64,000 nucleotides of DNA from Melastoma dodecandrum (Eukaryota; Streptophyta; Magnoliopsida; Myrtales; Melastomataceae): the NCBI GenBank assembly GCA_029817715.1, contig JARUPY010000148.1:62001-126000 (forward strand). Reading direction: 5' to 3'. Each line of letters starts with the position of its first letter. The first letter of the stretch is position 1. Shown piece after piece: positions 13,701 through 23,050 of this stretch. A program made the position numbers and the translations under genes. The notes below the pieces were generated by a model. It searched no databases. It was not told where the DNA came from and saw only the letters and a list, made by a program, of their open reading frames with translations.

Positions 13701-16700
13701 TGATGCTTCCGAACTTGCATTTTCCGAAGCCTAAATGATCTCCAAATGCTTCCCAAACTATTCAAAATTGGAGTTCTACATTTGACATTCGGGTCCCTTT
13801 CGTTTGCACAATGAGGAACCCCGCGCACAACTTACGCAAGGTTGTGCATCCCGCATGCTCCGTACATTGATGCTTCCGAACTTGCATTTTCCGAAGCCTA
13901 AATGATCTCCAAATGCTTCCCAAACTATTCAAAATTGGAGTTCTACATTTGACATTCGGGTCCCTTTCGTTTGCACAAGGAGGAACCTCGCGCACAACTT
14001 ATGCAAGGTTGTGCATCCCGCATGCTCCGTACCTTGGTGCTTCCGAACTTGCATTTTCCGAAGCCTAAATGATCCCCAAATGCTTCCCAAACTATTCAAA
14101 ATTGGAGTTCTACATTTGACATTCGGGTACCTTTCGTTGCACAATGAGGAACCCCGCGCACAACTTACGCAAGGTTGTGCATCCCGCATGCTCCGTACAT
14201 TGATGCTTCCGAACTTGCATTTTCCGAAGCCAAAATGATCTCCAAATGCTTCCCAAACTATTCAAAATTGGAGTTCTACATTTGACATTCGGGTCCCTTT
14301 CGTTTGCACAATGAGGAACCCCGCGCACAACTTATGCAAGGTTGTGCATCCCGCATGCTCCGTACCTTGGTGCTTCCGAACTTGCATTTTCCGAAGCCTA
14401 AATGATCCCCAAATGCTTCCCAAACTATTCAAAATTGGAGTTCTACATTTGACATTCGGGTCCCTTTCGTTTGCACAATGAGGAACCCCGCGCACAACTT
14501 ACGCACGGTTGTGCATCCCATCCCGCATGCTCCGTACCTTGGTGCTTCCGAAATTGCATTTTCCGAAGCCCAAATGATACCCAAATGCTTCCCAAACTAT
14601 TCAAAATTGGAGTTCTACATTTGGCATTCGGGTCCCTTTCGTTTGCACAATGAGGAACCCTGCGCACAACTTACGCAAGGTTGTGCATCCCGCATGCTCC
14701 GTACATTGATGCTTCCGAACTTGCATTTTCCGAAGCCAAAATGATCTCCAAATGCTTCCCAAACTATTCAAAATTGGAGTTCTACATTTGACATTCGGGT
14801 CCCTGTCGTTTGCACAATGAGGAATCCCGCGCACAACTTACGCAAGGTTGTGCATCCCGCATGCTCCGTACATTGATGCTTCCGAACTTGCATTTTCCGA
14901 AGCCTAAATGATCCCCAAATGCTTCCCAAACTATTCAAAATTGGAGTTCTACATTTGACATTCGGGTCCCTTTCGTTTGCACAAGGAGGAACCTCGCGCA
15001 CAACTTATGCAAGGTTGTGCATCCCGCAAGCTCCGTACCTTGGTGCTTCCGAACTTGCATTTTCCAAAGCCGAAATGATCCCCAAATGCTTCCCAAACTA
15101 TTCAAAATTGGAGTTCTACATTTGACATTCGGGTCCCTTTCGTTTGCACAATGAGGAACCCCGCGCACAACTTACGCAAGGTTGTGCATTCCGCATGCTC
15201 CGTAGCTTGGTGCTTCCGAACTTGCATTTTCCGAAGCCTAAATGATCCCCAAATGCTTCCCAAACTACTCAAAATTGGAGTTCTACATTCGACATTCGGG
15301 TCCCTTTCTTTGCACAATGAGGAACCCCGCGCACAACTTACGCACGGTTGTGCATCCCATCCCGCATGCTCCGTACCTTGGTGCTTCCGAAATTGCATTT
15401 TCCGAAGCCAAAATGATCTCCAAATGCTTCCCAAACTATTCAAAATTGGAGTTCTACATTTGACATTCGGGTCCCTTTCGTTTGCACAATGAGGAACCCC
15501 GCGCACAACTTACGCAAGGTTGTGCATCCCGCATGCTCCGTACATTGATGCTTCCGAACTTGCATTTTCCGAAGCCAAAATGATCTCCAAATGCTTCCCA
15601 AACTATTCAAAATTGGAGTTCTACATTTGGCATTCGGGTCCCTTTCGTTTGCACAATGAGGAACCCCGCGCACAACTTACGCAAGGTTGTGCATCCCGCA
15701 TGCTCCGTACATTGATGCTTCCGAACTTGCATTTTCCGAAGCCTAAATGATCACCAAATGCTTCCCAAACTATTCAAAATTGGAGTTCTACATTTGACAT
15801 TCGGGTCCCTTTCGTTTGCACAAGGAGGAACCCCGCGCACAACTTATGTAAGGTTGTGCATCCCGCATGCTCCGTACCTTGGTGCTTCCGAACTTGCATT
15901 TTCCGAAGCCTAAATGATCCCCAAATGCTTCCCAAACTATTCAAAATTGGAGTTCTACATTTGACATTCGGGTCCCTTTCGTTTGCACAATGAGGAACCC
16001 CGCGCACAACTTACGCAAGGTTGTGCATCCCGCATGCTCCGTACATTGATGCTTCCGAACTTGCATTTTCCGAAGCCTAAATGATCTCCAAATGCTTCCC
16101 GAACTATTCAAAATTGGAGTTCTACATTTGACATTCGGGTCCCTTTCGTTTGCACAATGAGGAACCCCGCGCACAACTTACGCAAGGTTGTGCATCCCGC
16201 ATGCTCCGTACCTTGGTGATTCCGAACATGCATTTTCCAAAGCCGAAATGATCCCCAAATGCTTCCCAAACTATTCAAAATTGGAGTTCTACATTTGGCA
16301 TTCGGGTCCCTTTCGTTTGCACAATGAGGAACCCCGCGCACAACTTACGCAAGGTTGTGCATTCCGCATGCTCCGTACCTTGGTGCTTCCGAAATTGCAT
16401 TTTCCGAAGCCTAAATGATCCCCAAATGCTTCCCAAACTATTCAAAATTGGAGTTCTACATTTGGCATTCGGGTCCCTTTCGTTTGCACAATGAGGAACC
16501 CCGCGCACAACTTACGCACGGTTGTGCATCCCATCCCGCATGCTCCGTACCTTGGTGCTTCCGAAATTGCATTTTCCGAAGCCCAAATGATACCCAAATG
16601 CTTCCCAAACTATTCAAAATTGGAGTTCTACATTTGGCATTTGGGTCCCTTTCGTTTGCACAATGAGGAACCCCGCGCACAACTTACGCAAGGTTGTGCA

Positions 16701-17781
16701 TCCCGCATGCTCCGTACATTGATGCTTCCGAACTTACATTTTCCGAAGCCAAAATGATCTCCAAATTCTTCCCAAACTATTCAAAATTGGAGTTCTACAT
16801 TTTGCATTCTGGTCCCTTTCGTTTGAACAATGAGGAACCCCGCGCACAACTTACGCAAGGTTGTGCATCCCGCATGCTCCGTACATTGATGCTTCCGAAC
16901 TTGCATTTTCCGAAGCCTAAATGATCTCCAAATGCTTCCCAAACTATTCAAAATTGGAGTTCTACATTTGACATTCGGGTCCCTCTCGTTTGCACACGGA
17001 GGAACCTCGCGCACAACTTATGTAAGGTTGTGCATCCCGCATGCTCCGTACCTTGGTGATTCCGAACATGCATTTTCCAAAGCCGAAATGATCCCCAAAT
17101 GCTTCCCAAACTATTCAAAATTGGAGTTCTACATTTGACATTCGGGTCCCTTTCGTTTGCACAAGGAGGAACCCCGCGCACAACTTACGCAAGGTTGTGC
17201 ATCCCGCATGCTCCGTACATTGATGCTTCCGAACTTGCATTTTCCGAAGCCTAAATGATCTCCAAATGCTTCCCGAACTATTCAAAATTGGAGTTCTACA
17301 TTTGACATTCGGGTCCCTCTCGTTTGCACACGGAGGAACCTCGCGCACAACTTATGCAAGGTTGTGCATCCCGCATGCTCCGTACATTGGTGATTCCGAA
17401 CATGCATTTTCCAAAGCCGAAATGATCCCCAAATGCTTCCCAAACTATTCAAAATTGGAGTTCTACATTTGACATTCGGGTCCCTTTCGTTGCACAATGA
17501 GGAACCCCGCGCACAACTTACGCAAGGTTGTGCATTCCGCATGCTCCGTACCTTGGTGCTTCCGAAATTGCATTTTCCGAAGCCTAAATGATCCCCAAAT
17601 GCTTCCCAAACTATTCAAAATTCGAGTTCTACATTTGGCATTCGGGTCCCTTTCGTTTGCACAACGAGGAACCCCGCGCACAACTTACGCAAGGTTGTGC
17701 ATCCCGCATGCTCCGTACATTGATGCTTCCGAACTTGCATATTCCGAAGCCAAAATGATCTCCAAATGCTTCCCAAACTAT

Positions 17782-20450
17782 TCAAAATTGGAATTCTACA
17801 TTTGACATTCGGGTCCCTCTCGTTTGCACACGGAGGAACCTCGCGCACAACTTATGCAAGGTTGTGCATCCCGCATGCTCCGTACCTTGGTGATTCCGAA
17901 CATGCATTTTCCAAAGCCGAAATGATCCCCAAATGCTTCCCAAACTATTCAAAATTGGAGTTCTACATTTGACATTCGGGTCCCTTTCGTTGCACAATGA
18001 GGAACCCCGCGCACAACTTACGCAAGGTTGTGCATTCCGCATGCTCCGTACCTTGGTGCTTCCGAAATTGCATTTTCCGAAGCCTAAATGATCCCCAAAT
18101 GCTTCCCAAACTATTCAAAATTCGAGTTCTACATTTGGCATTCGGGTCCCTTTCGTTTGCACAATGAGGAACCCCGCGCACAACTTACGTACGGTTGTGC
18201 ATCCCATCCCGCATGCTCCGTACCTTGGTGCTTCCGAAATTGCATTTTCCGAAGCCCAAATGATACCCAAATGCTTCCCAAACTATTCAAAATTGGAGTT
18301 TTGGCATTTGGGTCCCTTTCGTTTGCACAATGAGGAACCCCGCGCACAACTTACGCAAGGTTGTGCATCCCGCATGCTCCGTACATTGATGCTTCCGAAC
18401 TTACATTTTCCGAAGCCAAAATGATCTCCAAATTCTTCCCAAACTATTCAAAATTGGAGTTCTACATTTGGCATTCGGGTCCCTTTCGTTTGAGCAAATG
18501 AGGAACCCCGCGCACAACTTACGCAAGGTTGTGCATCCCGCATGCTCCGTACATTGATGCTTCCGAACTTGCATTTTCCGAAGCCTAAATGATCACCAAA
18601 TGCTTCCCAAACTATTCAAAATTGGAGTTCTACATTTGACATTCGGGTCCCTCTCGTTTGCACACGGAGGAACCTCGCGCACAACTTATGTAAGGTTGTG
18701 CATCCCGCATGCTCCGTACCTTGGTGATTCCGAACATGCATTTTCCAAAGCCGAAATGATCCCCAAATGCTTCCCAAACTATTCAAAATTGGAGTTCTAC
18801 ATTTGACATTCGGGTCCCTTTCGTTGCACAATGAGGAACCCCGCGCACAACTTACGCAAGGTTGTGCATCCCGCATGCTCCGTACATTGATGCTTCCGAA
18901 CTTGCATTTTCCGAAGCCTAAATGATCTCCAAATGCTTCCCGAACTATTCAAAATTGGAGTTCTACATTTGACATTCGGGTCCCTCTCGTTTGCACACGG
19001 AGGAACCTCGCGCACAACTTATGCAAGGTTGTGCATCCCGCATGCTCCGTACCTTGGTGATTCCGAACATGCATTTTCCAAAGCCGAAATGATCCCCAAA
19101 TGCTTCCCAAACTATTCAAAATTGGAGTTCTACATTTGACATTCGGGTCCCTTTCGTTGCACAATGAGGAACCCCGCGCACAACTTACGCAAGGTTGTGC
19201 ATTCCGCATGCTCCGTACCTTGGTGCTTCCGAAATTGCATTTTCCGAAGCCTAAATGATCCCCAAATGCTTCCCAAACTATTCAAAATTCGAGTTCTACA
19301 TTTGGCATTCGGGTCCCTTTCGTTTGCACAATGAGGAACCCCGCGCACAACTTACGTACGGTTGTGCATCCCATCCCGCATGCTCCGTACCTTGGTGCTT
19401 CCGAAATTGCATTTTCCGAAGCCCAAATGATACCCAAATGCTTCCCAAACAATTCAAAATTGGAGTTTTGGCATTGGGGTCCCTTTCGTTTCACAATGGG
19501 GAACCCCGCGCACACCTTACGCAAGGTTGTGCATCCCGCATGCTCCGTACATTGATGCTTCCGAACTTACATTTTCCGAAGCCAAAATGATCTCCAAATT
19601 CTTCCCAAACTATTCAAAATTGGAGTTCTACATTTGGCATTCGGGTCCCTTTCGTTTGAACAATGAGGAACCCCGCGCACAACTTACGCAAGGTTGTGCA
19701 TCCCGCATGCTCCGTACATTGATGCTTCCGAACTTGCATTTTCCGAAGCCTAAATGATCACCAAATGCTTCCCAAACTATTCAAAATTGGAGTTCTACAT
19801 TTGACATTCGGGTCCCTCTCGTTTGCACACGGAGGAACCTCGCGCACAACTTATGTAAGGTTGTGCATCCCGCATGCTCCCTACCTTGGTGATTCCGAAC
19901 ATGCATTTTCCAAAGCCGAAATGATCCCCAAATGCTTCCCAAACTATTCAAAATTGGAGTTCTACATTTGACATTCGGGACCCTTTCGTTGCAGAAGGAT
20001 GAACCCCGCGCACAACTTAGGCAAGGTTGTGCATCCCGCATGCTCCGTACATTGATGCTTCCGAACTTGCATTTTCCGAAGCCTAAATGATCTCCAAATG
20101 CTTCCCGAACTATTCAAAATTGGAGTTCTACATTTGACATTCGGGTCCCTCTCGTTTGCACACGGAGGAACCTCGCGCACAACTTATGCAAGGTTGTGCA
20201 TCCCGCATGCTCCGTACCTTGGTTCTTCCGAACATGCATTTTCCAAAGCCGAAATGATCCCCAAATGCTTCCCAAACTATTCAAAATTGGAGTTCTACAT
20301 TTGACATTCGGGTCCCTTTCGTTGCACAATGAGGAACCCCGCGCACAACTTACGCAAGGTTGTGCATTCCGCATGCTCCGTACCTTGGTGCTTCCGAAAT
20401 TGCATTTTCCGAAGCCTAAATGATCCCCAAATGCTTCCCAAACTATTCAA
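17782..20450 (+). repeat. Seven-monomer higher-order repeat, period about 1,166 bp
   Basis: The rare string cttacgtacggttg occurs at 18,184 and 19,351, 1,167 bp apart. Both copies also share the following atccc duplication and a shortened stretch reading gttttggcat at about 18,297 and 19,464. Corresponding monomers before and after keep a 1,165-1,167 bp offset (17,782 with 18,949; 18,616 with 19,781; 18,949 with 20,114). This is a tandem duplication of seven monomers, extending slightly beyond two copies. Confidence 0.7.
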
Positions 20451-21389
20451 AATTCGAGTTCTACATTTGGCATTCGGGTCCCTTTCGTTTGCACAATGAG
20501 GAACCCCGTGCACAACTTACGCAAGGTTGTGCATCCCGCATGCTCCGTACATTGATGCTTCCGAACTTGCATATTCCGAAGCCTAAATGATCTCCAAATG
20601 CTTCCCAAACTATTCAAAATTGGAATTCTACATTTGACATTCGGGTCCCTCTCGTTTGCACACGGAGGAACCTCGCGCACAACTTATGCAAGGTTGTGCA
20701 TCCCGCATGCTCCGTACCTTGGTGATTCCGAACATGCATTTTCCAAAGCCGAAATGATCCCCAAATGCTTCCCAAACTATTCAAAATTGGAGTTCTACAT
20801 TTGACATTCGGGTCCCTTTCGTTGCACAATGAGGAACCCCGCGCACAACTTACGCAAGGTTGTGCATTCCGCATGCTCCGTACCTTGGTGCTTCCGAAAT
20901 TGCATTTTCCGAAGCCTAAATGATCCCCAAATGCTTCCCAAACTATTCAAAATTCGAGTTCTACATTTGGCATTCGGGTCCCTTTCGTTTGCACAATGAG
21001 GAACCCCGCGCACAACTTACGCAAGGTTGTGCATCCCGCATGATCCGTACATTGATGCTTCCGAACTTGCATTTTCCGAAGCCTAAATGATCTCCAAATG
21101 CTTCCCGAACTATTCAAAATTGGAGTTCTACATTTGACATTCGGGTCCCTCTCGTTTGCACACGGAGGAACCTCGCGCACAACTTATGCAAGGTTGTGCA
21201 TCCCGCATGCTCCGTACCTTGGTGATTCCGAACTTGCATTTTCCAAAGCCGAAATGATCCCCAAATGCTTCCCAAACTATTCAAAATTGGAGTTCTACAT
21301 TTGACATTCGGGTCCCTTTCGTTGCACAATGAGGAACCCCGCGCACAACTTACGCAAGGTTGTGCATCCCGCATGCTCCGTACCTTGGT
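20114..21389 (+). repeat. Trimeric higher-order repeat, period 500 bp
   Basis: Three monomer types repeat in order. Type A has ctctcgtttgcacacggagg and ggtgattccgaac. Type B is 1 bp short (tttcgttgcac) with gcattccgc and aattcgagttc. Type C has tttcgtttgcac, cattgatg and mostly ttcccgaac. The unit is 167+166+167 = 500 bp, and monomers recur at 20,114, 20,614 and 21,114. The same unit occurs at 17,282 with 17,782, and at 34,226, 34,726 and 35,226. Confidence 0.75.
21385..21389 (+). other. Left target-site duplication (ttggt) of the outer solo LTR
   Basis: ttggt stands directly before tgatacgggg, the reverse complement of the LTR end, and is repeated at 28,153-28,157 directly after tttgtatca. 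Five bp is the usual duplication length for Ty3/gypsy integrase. The monomer normally reads gtaccttggtgcttcc, so one ttggt is native. Confidence 0.93.
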
Positions 21390-22076
21390 TGATACGGGGA
21401 CGGCAAGGAATAGATGATTCCTAAACCGAACACGAATGGGGACGTCACTGAAAAGGGTGCGGAATGGAGTGACGCTCGGTATGGACGGAAGGTGTGTGGG
21501 GTAGGCGGCTGAATGAAGAAAAGGAAGGGTTGAGATCAACCGCCACGGATACAGGTGCACCACCGTGAAAGAAGACTCGGGTAGACTCGTTTGACCGTGG
21601 ATACAGATACACCACCACGAACAAGACGAGGGCGAGGCACAACACGGAGGATACAGATACACCACCACCGGTTGAAACACTCTACTCAATCTGCACTTGG
21701 AAATCCACCAAATGAAGAACGAGGTTTGAAGGAGAATCCACTCACTTCGGATAAAAGACACTAAGTCTGATAGGGGTTTATAATTTGATTCCAAAAACTA
21801 ATATGCAAATGAGTACAAGGTGCCCATTATATAGGGAACACCTGAAGAAGAACTTAAATGCACGAAATGAACCTAGGCTAGATGCATGCAAGGCAAGATT
21901 CATGGACGGGCCATAAATGGCTTATTGGAAATGCAACAAAGTAAATGCAAAGCATGAATGATAAATGCATGAATGAGGAATGCGAATTGATTCAGCTTCT
22001 TTGAGGCTCTTCATCTTCGAGACTCTTGGCTTGGCCGACTCTTCGTTGCTCAGTCGCTGATGACGTTAAGCCGCAA

Positions 22077-22131
22077 GTCGCACTCGTCAAGTCGACGTCA
22101 AGTCGCAAGTCGCACTCGTCAAGTCGACGTG
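22077..22131. repeat. 32-bp minisatellite unit, duplicated, in solo LTR copy 1
   Basis: gtcgcactcgtcaagtcgac begins at 22,077 and again at 22,109, 32 bp apart. The homologous solo LTR at 35,502-36,305 has a single copy. This is the same part of the LTR that holds 29-bp repeats in the nested element, so it is a length-variable zone. Confidence 0.85.
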
Positions 22132-22183
22132 CTGAATCGCACTCGTAGCTCAGTCGCAGGCGACTAAAGTGACGCCTCTCTTG

Positions 22184-22188
22184 CTGCG
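22184..22188 (+). other. Left target-site duplication (ctgcg) of the nested element
   Basis: ctgcg precedes tgatacaaag at 22,189 and is repeated at 28,111-28,115 directly after ccccgtatca. Removing the nested element and one copy restores ttgctgcgcgtcgac, which matches ttgccgcgcgtcgac in the intact solo LTR at 35,502-36,305. This fixes the insertion point to the base. Confidence 0.95.
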
Positions 22189-22272
22189 TGATACAAAGAC
22201 GGACGACAACTTATCCCCGTCGACGCGCAGCAAGAGAGGAGTCACTTTACTCGCTAGCGAGTGAGCGACCAA

Positions 22273-22369
22273 GTCGACGCGACTCAAGGAGGTGCGACCA
22301 AGTCGACGCGACTCAAGGAGGTGCGACCAAGTCGACACGACTCAAGGAGGTGCGACCAAGTCGACGCGA
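22273..22369 (+). repeat. 29-bp minisatellite in the 5' LTR, three units plus a partial one
   Basis: Units start at 22,273, 22,302 and 22,331, with a partial unit at 22,360. Each begins gtcgacgcgactcaagg; the third has gtcgacacg. The 3' LTR has only two full units, from 27,388. Because both LTRs are copied from one template at integration, a unit was gained or lost during reverse transcription or afterwards. Confidence 0.92.
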
Positions 22370-22581
22370 TCAGCGACTGAGCAACGAAGAGTCGGCCAAA
22401 CCAAGAGTCTCGAAGATGAAGAGCCTCGAGGAAGCTGAATCATTTCGCATTCCTCATTTATGCTTTGCATTTACTTTGTTGCATTTCCAATAAGCCATTT
22501 ATGGTTCGTCCATGAATCTGGCCTTGCATGCATCTAGCCTAGGTTCATTTCGTGCATTTAAGTTCTTCTTCAGGTGTTCCC

Positions 22582-22589
22582 TATATAAT
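22582..22589 (+). promoter_or_regulatory. TATA box of the 5' LTR promoter
   Basis: tatataat lies in ccctatataatgggcacc. It is repeated in the 3' LTR at 27,668-27,675 and, on the minus strand, in both solo LTRs (21,826-21,834 and 35,938-35,946). This is the obvious core promoter for the element's RNA; the exact start site cannot be read. Confidence 0.75.
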
Positions 22590-22747
22590 GGGCACCTTGT
22601 ACTCATTTGAAAAAACAGCTTTTAATCAAATTATAAACCCTTATCAGACTTAGTGTCTTTTATCCGAAGTGAGTGGATTCTCCTTCAAACCTCGTTCTTC
22701 ATTTGGTGGATTTCCAAGTGCGGATTGAGTAGAGTGTATCAACCGGT

Positions 22748-22867
22748 GGTGGTGTATCTGTATCCTCCGTGTTGTGCCTCGCCCTCGTCTTGTTCGTGGT
22801 GGTGTATCTGTATCCACGGTCAAACGAGTCTACCCGAGTCTTCTTTCACGGTGGTGCATCTGTATCC
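22748..22867 (+). repeat. Three spaced copies of an 18-bp motif downstream of the TATA box
   Basis: ggtggtgtatctgtatcc occurs at 22,748-22,765 and 22,798-22,815, and with one change (gcatc) at 22,850-22,867. Spacing is 50 and 52 bp. The trio is repeated in the 3' LTR and, inverted, in both solo LTRs. It lies in the transcribed part of the LTR (R/U5). Function is unknown; binding sites or an RNA leader element are possible. Confidence 0.7.
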
Positions 22868-23027
22868 GTGGAGGTTGATCTCAACCCTTCCTTTTCATCA
22901 TTCAGCCGCCTACCCCACACACTTTCCGTCCATACTGAGCGTCACTCCATTCCGCACCCTTTTCAGTGACGTTACCATTCATTTTTGGTTTAGGAATCAT
23001 CTATTCCTTGCCGTCCCCGTATCATCT

Positions 23028-23039
23028 TGGTATCAGAGC
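23028..23039 (+). other. Primer binding site, complementary to the 3' end of initiator Met-tRNA
   Basis: tggtatcagagc begins 3 bp after the end of the 5' LTR. This sequence is the standard plant primer site for initiator methionine tRNA, which primes minus-strand DNA synthesis. It also overlaps an in-frame TTG upstream of the real ATG. Confidence 0.95.
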
Positions 23040-23050
23040 GCTGGTTGTCA

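Larger units (their letters stand above)
1..21389 (+). repeat. 167-bp tandem satellite array, left block (about 128 monomers)
   Basis: Head-to-tail monomers recur at exactly 167 bp; for example, the stretch beginning attcaaaattggagttc returns every 167 bp from position 53. All copies have the same orientation. The main variants are gatctcc or gatcccc before aaatgcttccc, cattgatg, ccttgatg or ccttggtg before cttccg, and caatgagg or caaggagg before aacc. No interval holds any other sequence until the LTR at 21,390. A length near 167 bp fits one nucleosome plus linker, as in many plant centromeric satellites (family knowledge). Each monomer leaves a 77-codon open frame on the minus strand, but 167 is not a multiple of 3 and nothing suggests coding. 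I do not recognise the satellite by name. Confidence 0.97.
11770..21389 (+). repeat. Diverged satellite sub-array left of the transposons
   Basis: Monomers here carry many private variants that are absent or rare further left: cttatgcaagg or cttatgtaagg for cttacgcaagg, ggtgattccgaacatgc, ttccaaagccgaaatg, ctctcgtttgcacacggagg, cctcgcgc, aattcgagttc, tttggcattcggg, and loss of one t in tttcgttgcac. A 5-bp atccc duplication giving gcatcccatcccgc lies near 11,837, 12,672, 14,514, 15,353, 16,526, 18,197 and 19,366. Several monomers are 163-166 or 172 bp long. The shared variants define subfamilies that recur to the right of the transposons, so both sides belong to one older array. Confidence 0.8.
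21390..22188 (-). mobile_element. Solo LTR copy 1 (minus strand), main segment, interrupted by the nested element
   Basis: On the minus strand this is an LTR of the same family as the nested element. Its terminus here is tgatacgggg (complement of the ccccgtatca end), and a TATA box reads ctatataat at 21,826-21,834 on the minus strand. The remaining 37 bp lie at 28,116-28,152, so the rebuilt LTR is 836 bp. It has both terminal repeats and a ttggt target-site duplication but no internal region, which defines a solo LTR formed by LTR-LTR recombination. A 32-bp unit is tandemly duplicated near 22,077-22,131, explaining the length difference from the 804-bp copy at 35,502. It differs from the nested element's LTRs at many positions, so it is an older or different subfamily. 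Confidence 0.92.
22189..23024 (+). repeat. 5' LTR of the nested element
   Basis: The LTR runs from tgatacaaag to ccccgtatca, with 6-bp perfect terminal inverted repeats (tgatac/gtatca). A TATA box lies at 22,582-22,589. Three 29-bp units occupy the 5' part, and three copies of an 18-bp motif lie downstream of the TATA box. It should supply the promoter and start of the genomic RNA. It is 29 bp longer than the 3' LTR because of one extra minisatellite unit. Confidence 0.95.

Noticed and set aside
54..21000. Repeated 77-codon open frames on the minus strand, and 68-102-codon frames on both strands, in every monomer
   Set aside because: They recur with the 167-bp repeat, overlap each other, shift frame at each monomer and lack any recognisable domain. 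They are a by-product of a stop-poor satellite.
1..21389. CRISPR array
   Set aside because: The whole 167-bp unit is repeated with no unique spacers between short repeats. It is a eukaryotic satellite.
21114..21794. 226-codon minus-strand frame joining satellite and LTR (a near-identical one at 35,226-35,906)
   Set aside because: It merely crosses the LTR-satellite junction. The second copy exists because the region is duplicated. No domain or coding sign is visible.
22188..22493. Short plus-strand frame at the LTR start (and its copy at 27,303)
   Set aside because: It is out of frame with gag-pol and made of the 29-bp minisatellite. The real coding use of the LTR start is the gag-pol tail.
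23027..23050. TTG at 23,027 as the gag-pol start
   Set aside because: It lies in the primer binding site. The ATG at 23,051 is the first in frame and suits a Gag N-terminus.
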